Source: Atrichornis clamosus (Eukaryota; Chordata; Aves; Passeriformes; Menuridae). Taken from it: a stretch of 64,000 bases of DNA. A program made the translations under genes and the position numbers. The stretch spans positions 62,001 to 126,000 of the forward strand of contig WBMZ01008683.1 in assembly GCA_013400975.1 (NCBI GenBank), read 5' to 3'. The notes beneath the pieces were generated by a model, which was given only the letters and a program-made list of their open reading frames with translations, made no database searches and was not told the DNA's origin. Shown here piece by piece: positions 26,701 through 41,110 of this stretch. Each line of letters begins with the position of its first letter. Position 1 is the first letter of the stretch.

Positions 26701-29700
26701 TCATTTTCAACATACGTATTCCAGTTCCATAAAAATCCTTTCTAGAATTCCTACTTGCTGCTAACACCTGTAGTTGCCTTATCAATGACATTAGTAACAA
26801 CATATGATGACTTAAAAGGAAGGTTCATAAAATAAGTATATCTTTCTGTTAAATAAGTTCAATTGTTCTGAAGTAGTTGTCAGAATCTGCTGGTAAGGCT
26901 GCAGTCTTGTTTAAAAAAGCAACCAGACAAGGAAAAACTTGCAAACACATTTTCAGTGGTTATAAGATTCAAGCTTTCACTTCCAGGGATCTGAGCCCTT
27001 AAGAAAGAGAAGAGAGTCTTTTAAACCAAATTTGATGCATCCAATTTCCTTAGAGTCAGTGAAGAGAAACAGGTTCTTCCACTGGACAATTCAAGCACTT
27101 AAGTCCTTACCATGGATCTGCACAGAAAGAAGGCTATTTCTCTCCATTGATTATGTAGGAAGCATAAGAACATTAGCCAGCTAATCAAGCTGGGTGAAAT
27201 TAGGACCTTCAAATCAGTAGACTGAACATTCTGTCATGTTTCCTGCAAGCTACTGGTGTTTATGCTTTCAACATGTGTCTTAACCACTTTTCCTCATGGT
27301 ATTGAAACTTATATGTAATTTAATTTTCATTACCTGAAACCTTATCACTAATAATTTCTATACATGAAACATCCTTATATGACAAAGGTTTTGATAAAAA
27401 TATTTTAGAAGAATTAACTCCTTGTGAATTTTGTAGGAGATCTCTCCTTTATAGGCACAGATAGGTAAATGTAATTTGTACAGATCACTAAGACATTGGA
27501 ATGCATTAGTATTCCTCCAAAGCAAAGCATTTTCTGCCTTCCTATCTTAAGAATCTGCTGCCTACTTTAGCATTTTGTGACTATTTCTTAGAAATAGTAA
27601 AAGAATATTGTTAAAGAGGTGCAGCAAATTATTTGGATGAAAATAACTCACTAGATTCCATTTCTTTATTTCCAAGGTGTGCCAACAGCAATAAAAAAAG
27701 GATGCCTTACTGGAAAGAACAAAAATGCACACAAAATTCAGAAGAAACCACAAATTCAAGCCCTTATGCCACTTAACTCATGAACATCATCTCACTGAAA
27801 ACAGTCGAACTTCTACCACTGATTTAAGTGAAACCAGGTTTCAGACATCAATGATAAAGTATCTTAAATGTAATTATTTTCTACTTCATGATAATACAAA
27901 TAACTATAAAATTAACTAGAAATCTGAGAGAAAACAACCAATTCTACTATTTTCCTGAGCAATATATTGTATCTATTGACTGCAGAGGCACAACTGGTGG
28001 AAGAGAGAATTGTGAAATCCAGCAGTGCAGCGGGAAAAGGAAAAGAAGATGCAGGCACAGTTTCTAATTCATTATAAGCAGTGCTCTGATGCATGGTGCT
28101 TCCACCAGTTATTGAAGAGTGAAAGAATTTAAAAAGAGTAGGCCTGTATAATTTGGAAATAGAGAAATAACACTACAGAAATAAGTAGGATAATTGGGAG
28201 CTTGGAATTGAACCAGAAAGATTACGGTTATACTAAATGACCAACTAAATATGACCTCATTATCACCAAAATATCTGTCTGGTACAAATACACTTCATAT
28301 ATAAACTTTGGCAACACCCACCTACCTTGTACTGCCAGTGACAGCACAGAAACCAGCCTGAGTATCATCTGTTCCATCAGACCCTTTAAACAAATATAAA
28401 AGGTTGACGCTTCCACCTTGATCAAAACAAGGAGAACCAGAAGGTTCAGAGAAGCATCTTTTGATAAAGAATGCGAATAAAAGGAAGGGCTATTCTTGGT
28501 AAATAAAAGTTACATATTTAACATAATACCTTGTTCTTATGGCAGCATACCTGGGACTTATAGTTTAGAGCACTGCTTCAAAATCTGACTGGAAAGTTAG
28601 GAGTGCTGGGAAAATCAAGACAAAGGATAAAATCAATTTTTACTCCTGAGAAGAAATATTCAGAGGAAACTGTGGTTAGATTAAGGCACTGGAGGTCTTT
28701 AGCTCACACTTGCTAAATTAACTGATTGCATTGACCCAATATTTTTTCAGATCCTGTCTAAAGTTTACAATGACAATATTTAATGTATAGGTAAAGGCTA
28801 ATTGCTGACTTATCCTAATTGATCATGGAACTTAGTGCTCTAGAGAGATTTCACCAACGCTCTCCCATGAGAAGACTTTTGAGCTCAGCAGTAGATGAAG
28901 CAAGGTAGTTAGCCATGGAACCGCGTAGGTTTCAGCTGTTGGAAATGTGACCTAGGAGGCTGGCACTCTGCAGTGGAGAGAAGAAGCACTAAAGCTGTTA
29001 CCACCGTAGTTACTAGAAGTGACAGTGGTGCTCAAGAAAGGGAGGTCATTTCCTCTAAGTGGTGTAAGCAGAAGAGCCTCAAGATGGAATTGCTCCAAAA
29101 CAAGTGGAATTTTCATTCTGCCCTTTAGTTGGGACTGCAAGACTGGGCAGGGGAGTAAGAAAACCAGAGCTAAATCCCTGCAGGCAGCAGGGCTCTATGA
29201 GAGAGCAATCATGAAAAAGAGCTGTTTAAAGGGATGCTCTTCAGTTAAGGAGCAAGATGAATATATACTACAAGAGGAAAAAGAAGGAGCTAAAGGTGGG
29301 GGAAAAATTGAGGAGGATTCATTTGACTTGAGCGTGCCAGTTTCCAAGGACAGAATAGAGTTTTTATGGGACTTTTTGAGAGCAGAAAACAGGATAACTT
29401 CTTTACTTATGTCTGCTGTTCACTTGCCTTTGTAATTCAGGAAAGACTTGAATTTTATTGTTTACTTGGAGACCTAAGTAGACAAAGGCGTATACCTCCG
29501 CAGCAAGGAGAATGCAAAGTCAGGTTTTAGGCCAATTGTCTACATTAATTTGGTAAAAGTCTGGAAAATCCTGTTCTTCCTAAATAAGATGAAACAAGGT
29601 ACATGTTATCGGTAGGGTTATTTACTCTTTTTTTTCACCATCTTAGAAACTTATCAAAAGCATGGCAGCAGAGACCTACTAGAGAAAATGTTAGGAGGAG

Positions 29701-30446
29701 ACTTTAGTATCAAAGCATTCAATTTATTTTCAAATACACTATAAACAATTGAATATTCTAATTCTGTCTAACAGTTTGAGCTACATAGATATATACACAC
29801 AAATTTTAAAATATTTCTTATACAGAAGAGACAGAAAACAAAAAATATTTTATTCAAAATGTCTTACTTTCTACAAAGCATATCCTCATTTTTATTTGTT
29901 TTTCTTTTCTTTATGAATTCTTATTGTAGGATGCTGATAAATTATGTAAAAGAAAGAATCCTAAAAAGTAAATATTTGGTATATCACATATACTTATTCC
30001 AAAATAATTGTTTTTACCTTAGAATAACTTGTTTAAGTCAAAATCAGTCATGTCTAATGGGTCTTCTGGGAATTCTTGAGAATTATTTAACTTTTTCAGA
30101 TGTTTTCAAGCTACATGTTCCTCTATATGAGGGAATATATATTAATCTTCACTCATATCCTATTAAACGAAACAATCTGTGTGAGTAAGAGTTATGACTA
30201 TGTTCTCTACTCACATCACTGATTCTTACAAAGACTTTGCTCTGCTGGGTTCTTTCTGTTTTTCTAAGATTATTGAATGCTATCAGAAAATAGCAGGCAA
30301 CAAGACCTGGAGCTTCTAGATCTAGTGCAAATCTCCATAAAATTGATTGAGTAATCCAACAGTTTTAATGAGATTTGGGTCAATCCTTTAAAACTCTATT
30401 TGCTGTCAACAGTAATTTCCTTATACTGGCTGCAATTTTAAATCAT

Positions 30447-30469
30447 ACCTCAAACCTCAAAACCTCAAC
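30447..30469. repeat. Degenerate 7-8-bp tandem repeat
   Basis: Three near-copies of an acctcaaa-type unit in succession, with one-base length changes between copies. It is a small slippage repeat. Confidence 0.75.
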
Positions 30470-31097
30470 TCGGGGGACCACCATTTACTTAGGTAGTAGA
30501 TTTCTCTCTGACTATGTTTAGAACAACAAATACTGTGATCAAACAGTGAAGAGTCAAATAGTTCCGGTTGAAGAGATCTGGTTTCCATTATGCATTTTCC
30601 CTTTTTTTTTAGTTTTTTTCCTGTTTGGATTATCTGTATGTCCCCTTAACTGCATGTACTTTTTCAGCTGGAGTGTATTAAATGTGTTCCTGTTGTGCAT
30701 CTTGAAGTTTAGTTGCATTCCAGAGGAATTAATTTTCACTCTTCATATTAACTAAAATGTTACAGAGAGAAAAAACAACTTCTTCTTGCCAGACATACTC
30801 TAAAAATCAAAGCTGGAGGAACAACCTCTTTTGCTCCAGTAAACACCTTGACAAATAACATATTGAGGTAATACTATTTCCCACTATTATACCTTGGGAA
30901 CATCATATTTAGCCAAGCTCAGACCTCTAAAAGATAGGACTTAGAGAGTTAAAGTAAAAACAAAAAACTACTGAACTGTTAATTAGTGCTCTGCTTATAT
31001 ATTAAAAAACTAAAAAACCCCACAAATATAGTATCCTCTTTGTAAGGCAAAGAGATTGTAAAATTTCAGACTTGCAAGGCACAGGCATATATATAGT

Positions 31098-31126
31098 GTA
31101 CATGTGGTGCTGTAGTACATGTAGTG
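31098..31126. repeat. 17-bp-period duplication containing tacatgta
   Basis: The 12-base words gtacatgtggtg and gtacatgtagtg occur 17 bases apart with one mismatch. The second holds the 8-base palindrome tacatgta. No binding factor can be assigned with confidence. Confidence 0.7.
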
Positions 31127-33533
31127 AGACCAGCTGGGTTTGGATGGGATGTATTACCTAAAATCAAATATGATTATAGCTTGTCCTAGATTAAGTATCT
31201 GATTCTAAGAAGTAAGAACCAAGACTGAGATGTTCAAAACATATTGTTAAAAAGTGTGCGTTTTGCTGAACTCTGTAGTTTTGAAAGGTGCAGGAATCTT
31301 CCAGGCAACTTTAATTCTTATTATTCTGCTATTTTATTTCCAGTGTCAAAACCATAAATGTTCTTGGTGGCATCAGCATCCATATCCACATTTTGTTGAC
31401 ATACAGATGTGCAGCCAAACTCTATAACAGCTAGCAAGGGTGCTTTAAAATCCCTATGTTTTCCTCATCCAAACTGTACATCCGGAATACTGGAAAGCAG
31501 AATTTAAATGGATTTTGAAATGTTTTGAGGACAGAGTCACTGAGCAGGTGGTGAAAGTAGAGAAAAATTGAGGGTCATGAAATTTTTATTCCATGGTATT
31601 TATCATAACTGAAATATATAAGAGAACTTAAGATTTTCTCTTTTTTTCTCACTTTTATTGTACTCTCTGCATCCCTCTGTCTCTGCAAAAGGCGCCTTTT
31701 ATCATCCAGTCTAAAACTGCTACCACACTTTCAGAGATCACACGATAAGGGCTAGGTTGCTAGTACACTCAGTCTAACATGTATCTTTCAAAAATAGATT
31801 TGTAGGTGGTCACTGAATGTAAAATTCTATTTTCCTCTAACTGCCTGTGGAATACATATGTCATCAGATACATTTTACAATAAGGTATAAAAATGCCAGC
31901 TGGTAGAATCCTAATTATTTGCTAAGGTATGTAAAAAGTCTGTAAATCTTAAAATTACTTTCACATTTTACTCATAATTTTACATGTGTTTGTTGAATAA
32001 ACATTCTATTTGTTTCCAATTTATATTTTATCCTTAGAAATTGTAAGATTAAAGTTTTTTCATAAGTCATGTGAATTTTTAAATTTTATTTTCTTTAGAA
32101 TTATTATTTAAATTTAATCAACATTTGCTCTTACTGTAGGACTTATTTTCAATGCTGTTATAGAAAAGTACTCTAAAACACTCAACTGGGACTTAACTTT
32201 TTTTCTTTGGGGGAAATAACATAAGTTCTAAACTCCTAGAATTGTTTCAATGGAAAGGAAATAAATATAATAAGAATGCATACAAAAAATACAAGTATCA
32301 TAAATGTCACATCACAAGAAAGTGCAGAAAAATACTTTGGATTAATCTAAATACTTCATTTTAATGTCTTAAATTTGTATGCAGTAGGCAAACCAATGCA
32401 ACACACTTTCAGAAAGTTCTGTTTAGAAATAGCTGAAATGAAATTAATTTAAATTCTTAAGAGTATTTTCTCTCTAAAGAAGGTAAAAGTCTTTGAAAGT
32501 TTTCACAAAGCATGCTACTTTTGATAAATCAGAATTTTCCATTTAAATATTGCCTAAATATTCCACTAACTCCAAATATTAATTTAACAATAATAAGCTT
32601 ATGTTTATACAATCTTCCAAAGTATTTTATGCTTTTCACTTACTGAACTTGCGTATATTTCCATAATTTAATTGTATCTTTGAGCTTCTGCTGAAGCCTT
32701 ATTTGCATTTAATATCCCTAAATGTCCATTCTGATTTCAATCTCTACTGATATTCTCTTTGAAGATCAGGGTTCCAAGCAGTAAAATTTTCCTTAATATT
32801 ATCTGTTCCAAATATCTTTCTGCGAGAAGACATGTTTACTGAAATCCTATACCACTTGTCAAACCTGAGCATTTCTGTGTTGATTATACTTTCAAATACT
32901 GATGCTAGCAAAATCAAAGATACAATCTTTATGTTTGAGGATGGCAAATACAGATCAGAAGGCTTTTCTAAGCATACAAAGTACATCAGTGTTATTTGAT
33001 GAAGGATATCAACTTTTATATAAAGTAAAACTTCTGAACTTCATGATAGATTATGTATTGACTGTGTTTTTTCTGAATAGTTATGTATATAAATTAATAA
33101 AAATTACTATTCAAGGTAATATAATTATAACATTTTTTGTTTTTCAAATAATTCCACTGCAGAACTAATGTTAAAAGGTTTTATAGACAAGCATTTTGCA
33201 TTTGCAACTCAGAAGTCTGCATCCTTAATATAGTTAAAACCCATTCAAGATCTCAGATTAATTTTGAATTGCATATAACAAGTAAGACTAGAATTTTTAT
33301 TCTGTTGGAAAATTTGGGTGCAGTAAGAGACATTGGCTATGCTAGTTTGGGTATGATTTTGGCACTACCCATGCAAATTCATTCCTCCCATCATCACTTC
33401 CATGACTTCTTACTAAAGCTAGAAGATGAGACAAATCACATACTACCCTCACGGGATCTGATTTTGCTTGCCAAGACACTACATCAGCCACACTTCAGTG
33501 CTTGTTAATATTCACCACACACTTATCAGATAG

Positions 33534-33549
33534 TCAGAACCTCAGAACC
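33534..33549. repeat. 8-bp tandem duplication
   Basis: The unit tcagaacc occurs twice in immediate succession, followed by a partial third copy (tca). Confidence 0.85.
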
Positions 33550-33710
33550 TCAAAGAATTCAAGCGCTAAGCTTTAACATCATCAAAGCTACTGCACTGTC
33601 CAGAGACAGAATGAACTATCTTTATATCATTTTTGACAGATGCTTGTCTAACTCCTAATAAAGGAGATTTCACTATATTGCCAAGATTTCTATTCCTGAC
33701 TTTAATTATC

Positions 33711-34150
33711 TTTATTATTAAAATAAACAATTGAATCCTAACATATAATCTGAAGATCTTTACTTCTTTTACCGCCCTTCACAGATGTGGGAATAGATTC
33801 TACTTTTCCTTCACAACAGCTCTTTGTATATGCTACACTGTTACCGGGTCTTTTTTTCTTTCTTTTCTCTGGACAAATAACTTCAGGGTTTTCTGGTTTG
33901 CCTTTTAGGTCGTGTTTCTTGGACCTGAGCACCTCGTTGCTCTCGTCTAGATGCTGACTGGTCACCACCTTTCTATAAGCATGATATCCACTACTGGACA
34001 CATTATTTCAGCTGCAGCTTTTCTGCTAATGTTTTCTGCATTTAACTTCTTCAGCTTCGGCTGAACAGAGCAGAACTCTTCACATCTCGCAGGGCAGGAT
34101 TCTGTTTTCATATTCCAGCATGATGTCTGCCTTTTTCAAAGCCGAATGAT
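33711..34150 (-). pseudogene. Frameshifted coding-like remnant, probable retrocopy or decayed exon
   Basis: The parent protein is not recognised. On the minus strand, three segments read like one polar, basic protein but in shifting frames. About 34135-34085 reads ADIMLEYENRILPCEM and then meets a stop. About 34083-33966 reads in another frame (EEFCSVQPKLKKLN, then NISRKAAAEIMCPVVDIML) and stops at TGA after IERW. From 34001 to 33738 the first frame is open again for 87 codons, including HLDESNEVLRSKKHDLKGK and PEKRKKKRPGNS and a Lys/Arg-rich C-terminus ending DLQIIC. An AATAAA lies 22 bases after the stop (33716-33711). CpG sites are clustered (33773, 33845, 33911, 33935, 33944, 34058, 34088, 34143) in otherwise CpG-poor DNA, which suits a fairly recent copy of a coding sequence. 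No poly-A tract follows, so a decayed or alternatively spliced exon remains possible. Confidence 0.4.
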
Positions 34151-37100
34151 GATGTTGAATAATATTGGTACAAAATAACCACTTAGTCCTTTTCAATACA
34201 ACTCCTGCCTAAGTACCCTTCCTCTATCTGTGTTTTTGCAGTTCAATAGTCTTACATTATATTTACCTTACAGTTACCTTAATCTGCCCCCACTGATTCA
34301 CAAGCAATTTATTCTAGCACAGCTCAAAATCTGTAAAGATCACTTCAGATGGCCATAATAAATACTTGCAACTGCAAGGCTTTACAGGCTCTATTTTTCA
34401 CATCAGAACCCTACTGACAATATTGTAGAATAACTTTGGATTTAACAGATTTTGCAGCTACTTTGTGTTGATATCCTACATAACAAGAAAAGCTCTATCA
34501 TTGCTGTACAGAGAACCTTTGGGTGTCTACTTGCTTTAAGGCATAAGATGCAGAGCACTTCATGTGAGGTTTTTTGTCCTGAAGTGGGAAATGCTCCACT
34601 GATAAGTTTGGATTCTGCTTCTGTCCTTTCATTTGAAATAGTTGAATTATTACGGAAAAGGAATTGTACCTTCTCTGTAAGACCAGTCTCTTAATATAAA
34701 GTAGTTGGGCAGATAATGTTGCAGGAATGGAAAATGCTAAGTCTTCTGCTTCAGAAGGAATTTAATTAATTTACTTTTTGGCATATTTTAGGTTAAAAAA
34801 AGTGTTTCTATTTATTGCTTACTCCTCTACAGACAGTATTGCTTGCTGCAGTTTCTGTTCTTGTTACTGGATGCATTCTGATGAAATGTGACTTTTTTCC
34901 TCTTGAAGGTGAGTGTTAATACAAGAATCTATTCAATGAGCTGCAGTTATCTGCACTGCTACTCAAGTAGCAGCAGTTTGTCTATAGCCAGATATACGTT
35001 TCCTACTGACACTTCAGAAATGCCTAAGTAAAAATTGTCTGTATGCAAGAATAAAACAGGGCAGCAATACAGTTTTACAAAACACATGAAAAAGGGAAGT
35101 TCTGTCTTGGAAATCCCACAGTACCTAAATTCACTCATTTCTGTGTTTATGAAATTTCACTCAAGTGTTGCGTTAATTTGCCAGCATCCCATTTAGATAT
35201 AAGATATTTAGAAAATCTTCAGTTCACCTCAAATTTTACTGACCAGTAAGCAGACAGTATTTTATACATCTATCAGAACTGGACAAGCTGACAATGATTA
35301 AGTCATCACATGAGGTAAGAAAAAATCCGACAATCCTGCTTGTAAGGAGGTGGAAACAAAAAAGGTAAACAGTTATTAGGAGAGTTGAGTATGTGCTTAT
35401 TTACAAAACAAAAGAATACCCAAAAGGCCAGAGACTCCCCACTTTTTCTTGAGTTTCTCTGGGGACCAATTACATCCCTTGAGTGTACTCTCAACCTGTT
35501 CTCATCCTGTACTAGGTTCTGACAAGTGTAATTTTTCAGCAACATGACCAGGTGTGCAAATATATCACCATTTAGGTGTAAATGGCAAAATTATATGTGT
35601 ATAAAATTGACAGTGTCCTCTCTGGCACATGGTGGTCTTCTGAAGGATGTTTTGCTGGAAGCAGACCAAACTTGGACCGCATATCAAGCCTGGGACCACG
35701 TCCAACCACTCCACAATGATACCCGATCTTCACTGCCCACAAACACCAGTCATGGGAACAGTTTAAATGACAGCATCATTATTCTTTAGATCTTCTAGAA
35801 GCACTAAACTTGCCTAGAGTTAATCAATAGAACTGCAAGATCCTAACACTGTTAACCGTTTCTCCTTTCTATTTGTTTCACTGGCAAAATGTGTTATCAT
35901 AACTCCTGGACAGGCAGCTTCCTTTCCCTGCTTGGAGAAGGGAAATCCCACAGTCCTTGCTGAAAACATTATCTTCCCTTCCCTCTCACCCGCATTTTAA
36001 CTGAAAAGAAACAGGAGACCAAGCCTATAAGGCACAGCTTATGGAATCAAAATTTAATATCTAAATCGTTTACAGTGTGAAGACAAACTGAAAGGCATCC
36101 ACAGATTAATATGACTTGTGTCCTCACACATGTGCCAAACCACTAATCTGCCTTTAGAGTATATTTGTAGTTACACAGGGAAAAATACTTATCTCCTGCA
36201 GTGTTTCTATATGGTTATTTTTCCCCCTACACCATGTCACAGAAATTAATGGATATAAGCCACTAACAGAAGTTAATGGTAAAGATTCGGTCTTGTCAAT
36301 ATTTAATATTTAAACTTTTAAAACCATCTTGTTACACAACATTTAAATGCATGTGTTATCAAATCCCTCTGTCTCTTACTATTGTCATGTGTAGCATTGC
36401 ATGCCTGAAGTTTATAAAAGACTTTGAAGGCAGTTATGTGAGTGAGAATACTGTGATCATGTGATACTCCTGTTTCCAATTCCCACCCTGTGGGTTAACA
36501 ATAAAGGGGATTTTACCTCTAATTAAGAAGCAGTTAAAACACCCCCAAACAAATAAATGTTACTTAATTGTAATCTTATCTTTTGATAATCTTCTTTTGT
36601 GACATCCAGATGTGAACAGCCACACAGCAGCAAAGCAGACAAACCAGGCAGGAAAAATAACCCCAAAAGTCTAAGAATTCTCCAAAAGCAAGTGAGTCTC
36701 CAGACTCAGTTACTATGTAAACTCTATGCTTCTTAAGTCATTTAAAGACTTAGCACAAGTGGCTTGTGGTTTAATCTTTTAATTCCATTGCTGCATAAGT
36801 TTCCTTGTAGGTTCATTGAGCAAGGAATTCAAACTAGCTATTTGGGGCCCTTTATTCTAAAAAGGGCTGGGTATGGAAAAATCTGCAGTACTGAAACTTC
36901 TAGAAGAGTTTGCAAACTAACCTCCAATTTTACATAACATAAAAGCCATTATCTTTCAGGGATTCTTGTGTTTTAGACTGTTCATGTTTACAATCAGATG
37001 CTTGCCATAGAGACGCTCCCTATCAGCAAACATCTGTGGAATGTATTCAAGCAGTTACAGCTAAACATACCAATTGGTGCCACCGGGTCAAAAAAAAATA

Positions 37101-40100
37101 CGGCAGGAGAAAATCACTTTCACATTTTTGGAGATGGTTTATATATACTGTGCATGGTTGTAAAAAACCTCAGATTTGTGTGCTGAAAATATTCAAAATA
37201 TGCATAGACTCATCCCTGTTTTTTCGAGTAATAATTCTAAATTAGATTATAAATAACTTCAGAATCAAAGTAAATCTGGTTTAACATAGATAGCCAGGTG
37301 TGGCTAGTACCCTGAAGTTAATGGTTATATATTGCATAACATGATAGAGGTGGATAGGGTACATGAAGAAGAGAGAAGCTTCTACCATATGGATTTCTTG
37401 GAGAAGAAATACACAGGCAATAGCCAGAGGCAGACCACAGGCTGGCAAGAAGGAACTGGTAATTTCTGCTTTTGATGTGATGTTTGAAATATATGTAGGG
37501 AAGTTAGTATGTTCTTTGCATGAGTCTAGAATATTTTACTGATTTACATATATTTTATTTTCATAACATTTAGGTTTGTAAACTTGAATAAAATGAATAA
37601 CAGTATGTAAAAAATATGTGACAGCTATCCCAAATTTTTAAAGGCTTTAATAATGAAAACTTAAGCATTGATGTCTTTTACATGAAAAGGTACCTTAGCT
37701 TTAGTCTAAAGCTGTCTCAGTGACAAAACATAGGCTGAAAAGACAAGATATGACATAATACTTCTCAGATAATATTTTGTAAAATTTTATATTACTATAA
37801 AATATTTTAATACTACATTAAAGACTTTATTAATATAGACATTTAAATATTTTAAATTTTGAAACTTTTTAACCAGTAGGGAACCAACAAGCCCTACGAA
37901 CCAAGAGGAAGAATTAGGCTTTTTTTGTCTCACTTGAGTTTCTGATGTTTTAAATAACATACAAAAAAAAAGATTTTACAAGCTTTTTTCATCCTAAAAG
38001 TTGTGGTTTTCTATTGCCACTGTCTTCAAACAGTCATGAACGCACAACTTCATGTTGCAGAAATGCTGTACACCATTGAATCATTTGAAAGCAGCATGGC
38101 TAATTTTTCTCAAGAGAAAATCCAATTCATGCAAGAATTCAGAATATGATTTCATTTCAAAGTAAACCCATATCCTTATTTTGGTGTGGCTTCTACCCAG
38201 CCATAAACGATGATTTGCATTACAGTCACTTAACCTTAAGTTAGCCAATTCCATAAGGAAGGTTTCATTTGCAGGTCTGATGCAGTCAGAACATGGGCTG
38301 ATCTCTCTGAAGAGCAGTGCAGTATCTTCCCTCAGTAAAATCTCGTGTGCCCAGAGGAGCACAGAATTCAAGAATTTTACTGCCAAAGAAAAGTTGAAAA
38401 CTTTTTTTTAAATGTAGGTCACTATCCTTCCCAGAATATATGGCATATGTTTGCAGAAATCCCAGTGACATGCACAGGTGAACACTGTGTGTGTAAAGTA
38501 ACTTTGATATAAATTTAGGGTTCACACCTTAAGAAAACTAGTTGATGGGCTCATATGTGTCAGCAGTGACCTGAGGTAACACTGCAGTGCTGACACGCTC
38601 ATTATTATGAAGCACATTTCCATCCTCTCATCCAAGCTTTCAGAAGATAATCTCGCCCACCTTCTCCTTTAATGTCATGTTCAACCACCTAAGATAATTG
38701 TACAATCCTCTACTCAAGTGTAGAAAAATATTCTAGAAAAGTGGAACTCTTTTACATGGCATGTTAGCTTGTACGATACTTTTAAGTTATTAAGTTTGTT
38801 CTTACCCACAGTGGCAGTATTAAGCACATCTTGGCATCAGCAGAGACTGCTGGTTTTGGAAAATCTAATTATGGAACTTTACCTCTGCTGAATGATGGTG
38901 AAACACTTTAAAAATCCATGCTCTAGTTGCACAGTACATTGAACATGCTGGGACACTATGCCTCAGTGTTCAGGGGTTGTTGCAGCTGAACCACAAAATG
39001 CATGGCAAAGGCTATTATCTCTTATCTATCTCAATAAGAGGCTTCATTTTGACTCTTTTCTGTTAGTTTGAAATGGGGATTTTCACCCTCAAAATGATGT
39101 CTTGCAAGGCACAGGCCTGTATTATTTGGTAGGTGTTCATTATAGCAAATAAAAACTAAGTTAGATTATCAAAATGTTTTTCATTAAGTCTACTTAATGA
39201 GTATTGTTAAGTTAATGACTGAGCAATTCTAAGGGAGCTCCATAACTTAATTTATCAAATATCTATGATGTTTCCCAAATCACATTTGTCAAATATGTTT
39301 TTTATATGTGAACTTGAGGAAGGAGATCAGCTTTTTTATAGTCCTATAGTATTCTTCAACGCAAAGAACTAAGCAATGTTTGTGGGTGCTAGAGTGGGAA
39401 CATTCTGAAGGGAAAATGGCCTGAATAGTCACAAGGCAAGTCCCAAAACCCCAAATCTTTTAAACTCAGTTTCTGGGACCAGAATATATCCCTTGGTTCC
39501 TGTAGTTAAACTAAAGGGTATACATATCAAATGTGTTGGCTATATCATGCTCCATAGTGCTCGTAAATTCATGCAAAGGTTTGAATGTATGAAAGTTTAC
39601 AAATGTATTTAGTGTTAACCTCAATTTATCACTGAATTAGAATGCTTTTTGCTAAATCTTGTGAACCTCTAATTAGAAACCTAGTTGTCTTCCCTTTCTA
39701 ATCACGGAGTCAACTGTTGTCTGTTAACGCATTTCAGGTACGTTTTCCTAAGCACTGACCAAGGAATTCCTCCAGTATCTTTCCAAAATATGGGGTTTAG
39801 CAATCAGCGAAGACTCTGTTTTCTAGAATTTAACCATCTCTGGCTTTCCTAAGATGTTTTGGTTTGTACATGTGATAGTCAAGCTCTCCTCAACTGGAAG
39901 AAAACGTTGGATAAATCTCATCAGACCAAGCACTCCTTTAAAAGTACAGTTCAATGAAAAATCATAAACATTGTGTGATGATGCTTCTTAAGGGGTTCAT
40001 GACAAACACTGTGGAGAGCCATGGAGCATCATTACTGCCAAATGGTGTGAGCCATAAGTTCTGCAGACCTGTGCAGCATCACATTAACATTTGTCACTCA

Positions 40101-40758
40101 TGTGTCCCCTGCACTGTTTTTACAGATATTTTGAAAATGTGCCAATACATGCACAAGTTTCTTGTAAAAACGGGCTTATGTATGGATAATAAATTTAGGG
40201 GGTTTTATTTAAATAATTTGTGTCATTTGGGAACTTGTTCTTGCACATTCTCAGGCAAAATTGCTATTCACTAAGTTAGTCAGGCATATATAAAAATTAA
40301 TTCCAAGCCAAGATAATAAGACTTATTTTGAAATGAATGCTGAAAACATTTGTTTCTGGCATGGTCACACATTTGTTTTCATGCTGTCATTTTGGGTTTG
40401 ACATTAAAATCTCACACAAATACAGATTTAGGCTTCAAATATATTTTGTATTTTTCTTGGGTAACTTTTTTTTAAAAGGAGATATTCCTGTGAAACAGTT
40501 TGATTTCAACAGAACTGTATTTTTCCAACAATTAAAATATTGCCAGAACATTCTTAGCACTGCTGAGAAGGAAGGTGAGATGGATAACACTTCTGTGTGA
40601 AACTTCTGGTTCTCAAAAACCACATACCAAAATACTTTTTTCCGGTTTTACTAGCTGCTCCAACTGCATTATCACATTAAAAGTAAATTCTACTGCTTTT
40701 TCCCTCAGAACTTGGCTATGTGAGCTAGGAAGACTGCCTGCAGGACTGTGAGACATAA

Positions 40759-40811
40759 AAAACAAAGTGATATCTCTCTAGAAAGGGATAAAACAAAGGG
40801 ATATCTCTCTA
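40759..40811. repeat. Local duplication, 31-bp period
   Basis: A 22-base word beginning aaaacaaag and ending gatatctctcta occurs at 40759-40780 and again at 40790-40811 with a single mismatch (t versus g at the tenth base). The 9 bases between the copies are unique. Confidence 0.9.
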
Positions 40812-41110
40812 TTACGGAATATGACGATATTACTAAACTACAACCACAAGAAAAGCAGAGCTTAAGGAAGTTAGAATAGCGTAACTTCCCCCTTGTGGGA
40901 ACAAATGCTTGGAGGATGCCATCAGGGAAAGAATTTTAATTCCATAACCCTTAGGACTACAGTGAATGAACCAAGTGTGATCACTGTTCAGGTGGTCAGA
41001 CCTGCACAAGCTCTAACTGGGGGATACACACTGAGTAAATAGAGAAGATGCAGCAAGACAATGGGAACAGCCCAGCAATGGAGTGCCCTCTGTTGAACTG
41101 ACCCCTTTCT

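Larger units (their letters stand above)
25007..33710. other. Unique AT-rich non-coding stretch
   Basis: No gene is supported. The frame at 29019-29435 (+), 138 codons, is the longest here. Its product is rich in Lys, Ser and Glu and lies in purine-rich DNA, with no recognisable domain. Three overlapping minus-strand frames at 25424-25749 encode similar peptides only because a 19-bp tandem repeat shifts frame at each copy. The part from about 31.9 to 33.2 kb is especially AT-rich and free of recognisable repeats. Confidence 0.6.

Noticed and set aside
29019..29435. 138-codon plus-strand frame
   Set aside because: The Lys/Glu/Ser-rich product reflects purine-rich DNA. No recognisable domain, splice context or CpG enrichment.
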